A stretch of 64,000 nucleotides of DNA from contig NZ_JACIBC010000006.1 of the NCBI RefSeq assembly GCF_014195095.1, positions 310,001-374,000 of the forward strand. The letters are read 5' to 3'. This stretch comes from Rhizobium sp. BK602. Lineage in GTDB: Bacteria; Pseudomonadota; Alphaproteobacteria; Rhizobiales; Rhizobiaceae. Every line of letters starts with the position of its first letter. The first letter of the stretch is position 1. The position numbers and the translations under genes were made by a program. Below are positions 52,535-60,029 of this stretch, one piece after another. Under the pieces are notes generated by a model. It worked only from the letters and a program-made list of their open reading frames with translations. It searched no databases and was not told the DNA's origin.

Positions 52535-53275
52535 ATGACCAATAACTCCAACAGGGTAGCCATCGTGACCGGAGCCTCCCGCGGCATTGGCGCCGCGATC
52601 GCCGAACGTCTGGCAAAGGACGGCTTCACGGTCGTCGTCAACTATGCCGGCAGCGAAGCCGCGGCTGCCGAGGTGGTCCGCGGGATCGAGGAGAAGGGCG
52701 GAAAGGCGCTGATCGCCAAGGCGGATGTTTCCGACGCCGAAGCCGTAGGTCACATGTTCGATGCGGCCGAGGCCGCATTTGGCGGCGTGGATGTGCTGGT
52801 CAACAATGCCGGCATCATGCAGCTCGCCAGGATCGCCGAGGCCGATGATGCCCATTTCGACCGACAGATCGCCATCAATCTGAAGGGTACGTTCAATACG
52901 CTGCGCGAGGCCGGCAAGCGCCTGCGCGACGGCGGCCGCATCATCAATCTCTCCACCAGCGTCGTCGGTCTCAAGCTTGAGACCTATGGCGTCTATGCCG
53001 CCACCAAGGCCGCCGTCGAGGCGCTGACCGGCATCATGTCCAAGGAATTGCGGGGCCGGTCGATCACGGTCAACGCCGTGGCGCCCGGTCCGACCGCAAC
53101 CGATCTCTTCCTCAATGGAAAGAGCGACGAGCTGATCGACCGCATGGCCAGGATGAACCCGTTGGAACGCCTCGGTACGCCGGAGGATATCGCCGCCGCC
53201 GTTTCCTTCCTTGCCGGCCCCGATGGCGGCTGGATCAATGGCCAGGTGCTGCGCGCCAATGGCGGCGTGATCTGA
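52535..53275 (+). CDS. Short-chain dehydrogenase/reductase
   Basis: This 246-residue SDR has TGASRGIGAAIAERLAKDG, NNAG in VNNAGIMQLA, the Ser in INLSTSV and YGVYAATKAA with the catalytic Tyr and Lys. It resembles FabG-type or glucose/ketone reductases with NADP preference suggested by the NYAGSEAAAAEV region. The ATG at 52535 is used because GAGGG is nine bases upstream; an ATG three codons earlier touches it. It is divergent from the LysR gene. Its substrate is unknown. Confidence 0.89.
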   Translation: MTNNSNRVAIVTGASRGIGAAIAERLAKDGFTVVVNYAGSEAAAAEVVRGIEEKGGKALIAKADVSDAEAVGHMFDAAEAAFGGVDVLVNNAGIMQLARIAEADDAHFDRQIAINLKGTFNTLREAGKRLRDGGRIINLSTSVVGLKLETYGVYAATKAAVEALTGIMSKELRGRSITVNAVAPGPTATDLFLNGKSDELIDRMARMNPLERLGTPEDIAAAVSFLAGPDGGWINGQVLRANGGVI

Positions 53276-53471
53276 GCCTGCCGTCGCGGAGCCGCCTCGG
53301 TGGCCATCGCCGAGGCTGGTGGCATGTGTTCTTTTCACGCGTCAAATCGCCGTCTCTGCGCCGCAGGGGCGACGATTGTCGGTCTCCAGCCGGTTTATTT
53401 GGGTTGCACTGCATTCCAAGCCTACATATTTCGTATTAAAGCGAATCCTTTCGGGAGTCGGGAGACAATCC

Positions 53472-54686
53472 ATGAACGACAAGGACATCGGCGAAATCGC
53501 CGGCTGGCTCATGCAGAGCGGCCTCAAGGGCATGGGAGAGGCCGATATCCTGGCGGGGTTCTGCGAGGCCTGCTGTCGCCACGGACTGCGGGTCGATCGC
53601 GCCATGGCGCTGATGGACACGCTGCATCCTGTCTATGAAGGCCGCGCCTTCCGTTGGGACGGCAACCAATCGATCGAGCGCGAGCTGGAATACGGGCCTT
53701 CCCATCAGGGGATCGCTGCCGAGAACTGGCTGCGCACCTCCTTCTACCATATGCTGACGACCGGTGGGGAAGAGGTACGGCGGCGCATCGGTTTTGGCGA
53801 TCCGGCCGATTTCTTCGGCCTGGACACGCTGCTGAACGACGGTCACACCGACTATATCGCGATGGTGCACCGCTTCGAGGCGGGCGGCACGATCGGCGAG
53901 ATGGATTGTTTCTATTCCAATTTCGCCACCGCGGCCGCCGCGGGTTTCCCGGACGAGGACCTGCGCGTGCTGCGCAAACTTGCGCCGGCTCTGGCATTGG
54001 CGATCAAATGCACCGGCATGGGGCGCATCGCGCGCACGATCGCCGAGGTCTATCTCGGCGAGGATGCCGCGCGCCATGTGCTCGAGGGCAAGATCACGCG
54101 CGGCAAGGCCGAGCGCATCTCGGCGGCGCTGTGGTTCTCCGATCTCGCCAATTACACGCGCATTTCGGATACGGCCGAGCCCGACGAGATCATTCCGATG
54201 CTGAATGCCTATGCCGACGCGGTGATCTCCTCGATCCACGAGGCCGGCGGCAATGTGCTGAAGCTGATCGGCGACGGCACGCTGGCGATTTTCAAGGCGA
54301 GGGATTCCGGCGACGCCTGCGCCGCGGCCCTGATGGCGGAATCGCTGCTGCGCCAGCGCCTGCGCGATCTCAACGCGCAGCGGCAGATCGAGGGGCGGCC
54401 GGTGACCGAGGTCTATCTCGGCCTGCATATCGGCGATGTCTTCTACGGCAATATCGGCAGCATGGACCGCCTGGATTTCACCGTTATCGGCCCAGCCGTC
54501 AATGAGGTCAGCCGTATCGCCTCCATGTGCCGTTCGGCCGACCGCAATATCCTGATGTCGGCGAATTTCGTCGAAGCCCTGTCGGCGGCGGAGCAGAGCA
54601 ACGATCTCGTCTCGGTCGGGCGCTATGCGCTGCGTGGCGTCAACCGGCCGCAGGAGCTGTTCACGCTGCTGTCGTCGGCCGCTTGA
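53472..54686 (+). CDS. Class III adenylate/guanylate cyclase
   Basis: This 404-residue protein has a C-terminal class III catalytic domain (about 215-404): WFSDLANYTRISD supplies the first metal Asp, NVLKLIGDGTLAIF the second, and FTVIGPAVNEVSRI the Asn-containing transition-state region. The first 210 residues are a conserved rhizobial-type input domain of unknown ligand with a CCRHGLRVDRAMALMDTLHP segment. No signal or membrane segment is evident. Rhizobia have many such cyclases; its trigger is unknown. The frame from 53319 lacks a ribosome site. Confidence 0.86.
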   Translation: MNDKDIGEIAGWLMQSGLKGMGEADILAGFCEACCRHGLRVDRAMALMDTLHPVYEGRAFRWDGNQSIERELEYGPSHQGIAAENWLRTSFYHMLTTGGEEVRRRIGFGDPADFFGLDTLLNDGHTDYIAMVHRFEAGGTIGEMDCFYSNFATAAAAGFPDEDLRVLRKLAPALALAIKCTGMGRIARTIAEVYLGEDAARHVLEGKITRGKAERISAALWFSDLANYTRISDTAEPDEIIPMLNAYADAVISSIHEAGGNVLKLIGDGTLAIFKARDSGDACAAALMAESLLRQRLRDLNAQRQIEGRPVTEVYLGLHIGDVFYGNIGSMDRLDFTVIGPAVNEVSRIASMCRSADRNILMSANFVEALSAAEQSNDLVSVGRYALRGVNRPQELFTLLSSAA

Positions 54687-54691
54687 GCCTT

Positions 54692-56659
54692 TCAGCGATG
54701 GCCGGCGGCGAACATCGGGCCGCCCTTGTGCGCGGGAAAGCCGTAGCCATTGATCATGACCAGATCGATATCGCCGGGGCGAGCGGCGACATGCTCGGAT
54801 AGCAGCGCCTTGCCTTCGTCGCCCATGGCCCGCAACAGGCGGGCGACGATCTCGTCGGTGGTAAAGCCTCTCGGCGTCACGCCCTTTTCCTTGCGGGCAG
54901 CCTCGATCTTCGCCGTCACCTCTGGATCGACGCTGCGCCGGCCCTGCGAATAGGCGTACCAGCCGCGCCCCACCTTCTGGCCGAAGCGGCCGGCTTCGCA
55001 GAGGCGGTCGGCGATGACGACATAGCGGGCGGCCGGATCGCGCGTGGCCGCCTGCCGCTTGCGGCGCGCCCAGGCGATTTCGAGGCCGGCCATGTCATAG
55101 ACGGCGAAGAGGCCCATCGGAAAGCCATAGGCCTCCAGCGCCGCATCGATCTCCTGCGGCAGCGCGCCGTCTTCAAGCATGAATTCGGCCTCGCGCCGAT
55201 AGGCGGAAAAGATGCGGTTGCCGATGAAACCCTCGGTGACGCCGCAGACGATCGGCAGCTTGCCGAGGCGCTTGGCGAAGGCGAGTGCGCTCGCCAGCAC
55301 ATCCGGCGCGGTCCTCTTGCAGTTCACCACCTCCAGCAGCCGCATGATATTGGCGGGCGAGAAGAAATGCAGGCCGACGATGCGTTCCGGATGGGCGGTC
55401 GCCGCGGCGATGACGTTTGGATCGAGGTAGCTGGTGTTGGTCGCGAGGATCGCGTCGGCGCGGATGATCCCGTCCAGGCGCTGGAACAGTGCGGTCTTGA
55501 CGGCGAGATCGTCGAAGACGGCTTCGACGACAAGGTCCGCCTGTGCGAGTTCCTCCGCATCGGCAGAGACCGTCAGCCGGGCGAGGTGCTCTTCCCGGCC
55601 TGCCGCATCGAGGCGGCCGGATTGCACTGATTTGTCGAGGAGGCCGGCGATCCTCTCCCGGCCCTTGTCGGCGCCTTCGGGTGTCTGCTCGACGCCGATG
55701 ACGCGATAGCCGGCATTGAGCGCTGCTGCTGCAATGCCCGAGCCCATCAGGCCGGTGCCGACGATGCCGACGGTTTCGATCCCGCGCGGCGAGACCTTTT
55801 CCAGACCCTCGACCTTGCCGGCGGCGCGTTCGGCGAAGAAGACATGGCGAAGGGCGGCCGCTTCCTCGCCGTCCCGCAGCTCGACAAAGGTGCGGCGCTC
55901 TTCCGCAAGCGCATCGGCAAGCGATGTCGTCGCGGCAAGACGAACGAGGCGGATAGCTTCCGCAGGCGCGCGCTGGCCACGCGCCTTGCGCATCGCTTCG
56001 GTAGCGGCCTTGTCGATGCTCTCGCTCGTTTCGGGCGGGACGGGCAGCGTGCCGGTCCGCCGCAAGGATGGCATCGCCGCATGTCTTATGGCGGTGATGC
56101 TATCCTCGATCAGCGCGCCGTCGCTCAGATCGTCAAGGATGCCGAGTCTCTGTGCCTCGCCAGCCGGGATGACGCGTCCGTTCGCGATCAGCTCGACGGC
56201 GGCGGCCGTGCCGATCAGGCGCGGCAGGCGTTGCGTGCCGCCGGCACCGGGGACGATGCCGAGCTTGACTTCCGGCATGCCGATCTTTGCGTCGGGACTG
56301 GCAAGGCGCCGATGGCAGGCAAGCGCCACTTCGAGGCCGCCGCCCAGCGCTACGCCGTTGATGGCGGCGGCGATCGGCTTGGCAAAATCCTCGATGCGGG
56401 CGACGAGCTGTGGCAGGGTCGGTTCGACCGGCGGCTTGCCGAACTCCCTGATATCGGCGCCGCCGATGAAGGTGCTGCCCGCGCCGGTCAGTATGATGGC
56501 GGTGACGGCCTTGTCCACCTCGGCGCGATCGAGCGCCACCATGAGGCCGGCACGGACATCGGCCGACAGGGCGTTCACGGGCGGATTGTCGATGGTCACG
56601 ACGAGGATATCGTCCGCCAATTTCGCCGAGACGGTGTCCGAGAAGCGCAATGCCGACAT
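54692..56659 (-). CDS. Enoyl-CoA hydratase / 3-hydroxyacyl-CoA dehydrogenase fusion (FadJ-like)
   Basis: This 655-residue fusion has an enoyl-CoA hydratase/isomerase domain (about 1-190) with IGGADIREFG and GGGLEVALACHRRLA, then a 3-hydroxyacyl-CoA dehydrogenase: VGIVGTGLMGSGIAAAALNAGY (NAD), ERIVGLHFFSPANIMRLLEVV with the catalytic His, and two C-terminal helical domains. The end, GYGFPAHKGGPMFAAGHR, stops just after a conserved motif; typical FadB/J proteins continue for another few dozen residues. In this operon it would perform late steps of ring-derived acyl-CoA breakdown. It is convergent with the cyclase gene, 5 bp apart. Confidence 0.88.
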   Translation of the reverse strand: MSALRFSDTVSAKLADDILVVTIDNPPVNALSADVRAGLMVALDRAEVDKAVTAIILTGAGSTFIGGADIREFGKPPVEPTLPQLVARIEDFAKPIAAAINGVALGGGLEVALACHRRLASPDAKIGMPEVKLGIVPGAGGTQRLPRLIGTAAAVELIANGRVIPAGEAQRLGILDDLSDGALIEDSITAIRHAAMPSLRRTGTLPVPPETSESIDKAATEAMRKARGQRAPAEAIRLVRLAATTSLADALAEERRTFVELRDGEEAAALRHVFFAERAAGKVEGLEKVSPRGIETVGIVGTGLMGSGIAAAALNAGYRVIGVEQTPEGADKGRERIAGLLDKSVQSGRLDAAGREEHLARLTVSADAEELAQADLVVEAVFDDLAVKTALFQRLDGIIRADAILATNTSYLDPNVIAAATAHPERIVGLHFFSPANIMRLLEVVNCKRTAPDVLASALAFAKRLGKLPIVCGVTEGFIGNRIFSAYRREAEFMLEDGALPQEIDAALEAYGFPMGLFAVYDMAGLEIAWARRKRQAATRDPAARYVVIADRLCEAGRFGQKVGRGWYAYSQGRRSVDPEVTAKIEAARKEKGVTPRGFTTDEIVARLLRAMGDEGKALLSEHVAARPGDIDLVMINGYGFPAHKGGPMFAAGHR

Positions 56660-56686
56660 GGGTTCGTTCCGTCTCTTCCAGTAAGC

Positions 56687-57082
56687 TTATTGCGGGATGA
56701 CGGCGATCGCCTGGATTTCGATCTTGGCGCGATCCTCGACCAGAGCGACGACCTGCACGGCGGCCATGGCCGGAAAATGCCGGCCGATGGTCTCGCGGTA
56801 GACCTGGCCGACAGCCTTGAGATTATCGAGATATTCCCGCTTGTCGGTGAAATACCAGGTCATGGAGGTGATGTGCGTCGGCTCGGCGCCACCTTCGGCG
56901 AGAATGGCGACGACGTTCTTCAGCGTCTGGCGGACCTGCTCGACGAAATCGTCGCTTTCGAATTCGCAAGCCGCGTTCCAGCCGACCTGGCCGCCGACGA
57001 ACACCATGCGGCCCGTCGCCGCCATGCCATTGGCATAGCCGATCGGCTTGGCCCAGCCTTCAGGTTGCAGGATGGTATGCAT
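56687..57082 (-). CDS. RidA family enamine/imine deaminase
   Basis: This 131-residue protein has the RidA/YjgF fold: KPIGYANGMAATGRMVFVGGQ, VEQVRQTLKNVVAILAEGGA, and the C-terminal PAMAAVQVVALVEDRAKIEIQ with the substrate-binding region. RidA hydrolyses 2-aminoacrylate and other enamines/imines. Placed between the acyl-CoA dehydrogenase and hydratase/dehydrogenase genes, a likely role is hydrolysing the enamine nitrogen of the reduced aminobenzoyl-CoA intermediate. That role is inferred from context. The sequence lacks the Arg-containing IRV motif of strict RidA in part, so specificity may be altered. Confidence 0.85.
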   Translation of the reverse strand: MHTILQPEGWAKPIGYANGMAATGRMVFVGGQVGWNAACEFESDDFVEQVRQTLKNVVAILAEGGAEPTHITSMTWYFTDKREYLDNLKAVGQVYRETIGRHFPAMAAVQVVALVEDRAKIEIQAIAVIPQ

Positions 57083-57199
57083 CGGTCGTCTCCAGATAAG
57101 AGGTCAGTGCGGCGTGGCGGCCATGCCGGTCGTGGTACGGGCGAGGATGTTGCCGGCCGGCCCGGTCGAAAATCGCGTGGCGTCTCGTCTCGTCTCCCA

Positions 57200-58381
57200 T
57201 CAATTGGCCTTCAGGAGTTCGCGCGCGACGATGAGTTTCTGGACCTCCGTCGCGCCTTCGTAGATGCGGAGCGCCCGGATTTCCCGATAGAGCTTTTCGG
57301 TGATCTCGCCCGATTTCACGCCGCGGCCGCCAAAGAGCTGGACGGCGCGGTCGATGACGCTTTGCGCTGTTTCCGTCGATGTCATCTTGGCCATGGCGGC
57401 CTCGCGTGTCGTCGGCAAATGCTGCACGTCGCGGCGCCAGGCTGCGCGGTAGGTGAGGAGGGCTGCCGCATCGATGCCGGTCGCCATGTCGCCGAGGGCG
57501 GCCTGGGTCAATTGAAGGTCGCCGAGCGCTGCGCCGAACATGCGGCGGGTTCGGACATGAGCGAGCGACTCGTCCAATGCTCTTCGGGCAAAGCCGAGGC
57601 TGGCCGCAGCCACCGAGGCACGGAAGATATCGAGCGTACGCATGGCGATCTTGAAGCCTTCACCCGGTGCGCCGAGGCGGCGCGAAGCGGGGATGCGGCA
57701 ATTGTCGAAGCGGATCGTCGCCAGCGGATGCGGCGCGATCACCTCGATGCGCTCCATGATCGAGAAGCCGGGGTCGTCGGCGAAGACGACGAAGGCAGAA
57801 ATGCCGCGTGTGCCCGGCGCTTCGCCGGTGCGAGCAAAGACGGTGTAGACGTCGGCGATGCCGCCATTGGAAATCCAGGTCTTTTCGCCATCGAGAACAT
57901 AATGGTCGCCGTCGGCATGGGCCGCGCAGCTCATGGCCGCGACATCGGAGCCGGCGCCTTTTTCCGACAGTGCGAAGGCGGCGAGCCAGTCGCCGGCGCG
58001 GACTTTCGGCAGCACGGCGGCGCGCAGCTCGGGTGAGCCGGAAAGGCCGATTGCACCGGTGCCCAGGCCCTGCATGGCGAAAGCGAAGTCGGCAAGGCCG
58101 TCATGCCAGGCCAGTGTTTCGCGGGCGATGCAGACGAGGCGGGAATCGATCAGCGGGTCGTCGTGGGAGGTGCCGGTTGCGGCGGCGAGGAGGCCGGCGT
58201 CGCCGAGCGCCTTGACCAGCTTGCGGCAGGCGGCGTCGACATCGCCATGGTCGATATCGGCCATGGCCGAGGATGCGGCGAAGGCATCGACTTCGGCTGC
58301 GAACGCGCGGTGACGCTCCTCGAAGAACGGCCAATCCAGATGCTCCCGTGTCGGGCCGGGGAGGGCTGATAGAGCGGACAT
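57200..58381 (-). CDS. Acyl-CoA dehydrogenase
   Basis: This 393-residue flavoenzyme starts at the ATG following GAGGGGAA. It has FALSEKGAGSDVAAM (FAD/substrate contact), GEKTWISNGGIADVYTVF, the RRMFGAALGDLQLTQ helix and the catalytic Glu region RIYEGATEVQKLIV. It would oxidise a CoA-thioester formed downstream of ring reduction. It lies 4 bp after the enoyl-CoA hydratase stop. The substrate is assigned only by cluster context. Confidence 0.9.
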   Translation of the reverse strand: MSALSALPGPTREHLDWPFFEERHRAFAAEVDAFAASSAMADIDHGDVDAACRKLVKALGDAGLLAAATGTSHDDPLIDSRLVCIARETLAWHDGLADFAFAMQGLGTGAIGLSGSPELRAAVLPKVRAGDWLAAFALSEKGAGSDVAAMSCAAHADGDHYVLDGEKTWISNGGIADVYTVFARTGEAPGTRGISAFVVFADDPGFSIMERIEVIAPHPLATIRFDNCRIPASRRLGAPGEGFKIAMRTLDIFRASVAAASLGFARRALDESLAHVRTRRMFGAALGDLQLTQAALGDMATGIDAAALLTYRAAWRRDVQHLPTTREAAMAKMTSTETAQSVIDRAVQLFGGRGVKSGEITEKLYREIRALRIYEGATEVQKLIVARELLKAN

Positions 58382-58385
58382 AGCT

Positions 58386-59237
58386 TCAGTTCCCCTCGAA
58401 TGTCGGCTTGCGCTTGGCGGCAAAGGCCTCGAAAGCGCGGCGGAAATCCTGGGTCGCCATGCAGACCGCTTGGGCCTGTGCCTCGGATTCGATCATTTCG
58501 TCGATGCCCATCGCCCATTCCTGGTTCAGCATGGTCTTGGTCATGCCATGCGCGAACCAGGGGCCGTCGGCGAGCGATTGGGCGAGCTTCACGGCCTCCT
58601 GCTCCAGATCGGCGGTTGCGTGCAGGCTGTTGTAGAACCCCCAGGCATGGCCTTCCGTCGCCGACATCGAGCGGCCGGTGAATAGCAGTTCGGCGGCGCG
58701 CCCCTGGCCGATGATGCGGGGCAGGATGCCACAGGCACCCATGTCGGCACCGGCAAGGCCGACGCGGGTGAAGAGGAAGGCGGTCTTGGCTTCGGGCGTC
58801 GCCAGGCGCAGATCGGAGGCCATGGCGAGGATGGCGCCGGCCCCGGCGCAGATACCGTCGACGGCCGAAACGATCGGCTGCGGGCATTTGCGCATCGCGC
58901 GGACGAGATCGCCGGTCATGCGCGTGAAGGCGAGCAGCTCGGGCATGGCCATGCGGGTCAGCGGCTCGATGATCTCGAAGACATCGCCGCCGGAGGAGAA
59001 ATTGCCGCCGGCACCGGTCAGCACCACGGCGCGCACATCGGACGCGTAGGTGAGATTGCGGAAGAGATCGCGCAGCTCGGCGTAACTGTCGAATGTCAGC
59101 GGGTTCTTACGGTCCGGACGGTTCAGCCGGATGGTGGCGACGCGGCCGTCCTCGCTGACTTCCCAGAGGAAATGGCGGGCCACATAGGTGTTGAAGGGCA
59201 CAAGATGGCCCCGCATCGTCATGTCCTGTTCGCTCAT
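58386..59237 (-). CDS. Enoyl-CoA hydratase family protein
   Basis: This 283-residue crotonase-fold protein has RPDRKNPLTFDSYAELR, the oxyanion GAGGNFSSGGDVFEI and a SAVDGICAGAGAILAMASDL segment with the second oxyanion glycine. The usual catalytic Glu positions lie in FTRVGLAGADMGACGILPR, with Gly/Asp replacing one Glu, so the exact reaction (hydration versus ring opening) is uncertain. It overlaps the SDR stop by four bases, showing tight coupling. An alternative start at MTMRG (59222) is possible. Confidence 0.86.
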   Translation of the reverse strand: MSEQDMTMRGHLVPFNTYVARHFLWEVSEDGRVATIRLNRPDRKNPLTFDSYAELRDLFRNLTYASDVRAVVLTGAGGNFSSGGDVFEIIEPLTRMAMPELLAFTRMTGDLVRAMRKCPQPIVSAVDGICAGAGAILAMASDLRLATPEAKTAFLFTRVGLAGADMGACGILPRIIGQGRAAELLFTGRSMSATEGHAWGFYNSLHATADLEQEAVKLAQSLADGPWFAHGMTKTMLNQEWAMGIDEMIESEAQAQAVCMATQDFRRAFEAFAAKRKPTFEGN

Positions 59238-60022
59238 CCCGCCAAAACCTCTCCGCCGGCAACCGCGATTGCCTGTCCATTGATCGATGCCGCCGCCGGC
59301 GATGCCAGCCACAGAACGGTGTCGGCAACCTCCTCCGGTTTGACGAGCCGTCCCTGCGGATTGTGTTTGGTGAATTCCAAAAGCGCCTGTTCCGCCGTGC
59401 GTCCGGTCTTGGCGACGATGGTCTCGATCGAGCGCTGAATGATCGGCGTGTCGGTGAAGCCGGGGCAGACGGCATTGACCGTGATGCCGGTCCTTGCCAG
59501 CTCCAGCGCCAGCGAACGCGTCAGGCCGACCACGCCATGCTTGGCGGCGACGTAGGCGGAGACATAGCCGTAGCCGGTCAGGCCCGCCGTGGAGGCGATG
59601 TTGACGATGCGCGCGCCGGCTCCATGGGCTTTCAGGTCTGGCAGCACGGCTTGCGTTACCAGGAAAACGCCGGTGAGGTCGACCGTCAGCACGCGGTTCC
59701 ACATCTCCAGGCTGGTCTTTTCGAACGGTGCGCTCGGCGCTTCGCCGGCATTGTTGACGAGAATATCGATGGGGCCGAATTTTTCGCGGGAAAGAGCCAG
59801 GCCCTTGGCGATCGCTTCGGTGCTGGCGACGTCGAAACCGTCAACAACGAAAGCGCCTACACCGATCTCGCTGGCGACGGTCTCCAGCGGTTCCTTGCGT
59901 CGCCCCGCGAGCGTCACGTTTGCGCCCTCGGCGGCAAGCGCCCGCGCAATGGCGGCGCCGATGCCGCTACCGGCGCCGGTGACGAGGGCGTGACGGCCCG
60001 CAAGTTTGCCTGCTCTCGTCAT
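59234..60022 (-). CDS. SDR oxidoreductase of aryl-CoA cluster
   Basis: This 262-residue SDR has TGAGSGIGAAIARALAAEG, LVNNAGEAPSAPF, the Ser in NIASTAGL and the YVSAYVAAKHG catalytic Tyr-Lys. It follows the monooxygenase/reductase gene by 7 bp. A likely role is reduction or oxidation of the ring hydroxy/keto group in the cyclohexenone-CoA intermediate. The start at 60022 gives MTRAGKLAGRHALVTG; the frame to 60076 lacks a site. Confidence 0.88.
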   Translation of the reverse strand: MTRAGKLAGRHALVTGAGSGIGAAIARALAAEGANVTLAGRRKEPLETVASEIGVGAFVVDGFDVASTEAIAKGLALSREKFGPIDILVNNAGEAPSAPFEKTSLEMWNRVLTVDLTGVFLVTQAVLPDLKAHGAGARIVNIASTAGLTGYGYVSAYVAAKHGVVGLTRSLALELARTGITVNAVCPGFTDTPIIQRSIETIVAKTGRTAEQALLEFTKHNPQGRLVKPEEVADTVLWLASPAAASINGQAIAVAGGEVLAG

Positions 60023-60029
60023 CGGGGCC

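Noticed and set aside
55844..58036. 730-aa plus-strand frame across the aryl-CoA genes
   Set aside because: It is the shadow of three well-supported minus-strand genes and has no protein family features.
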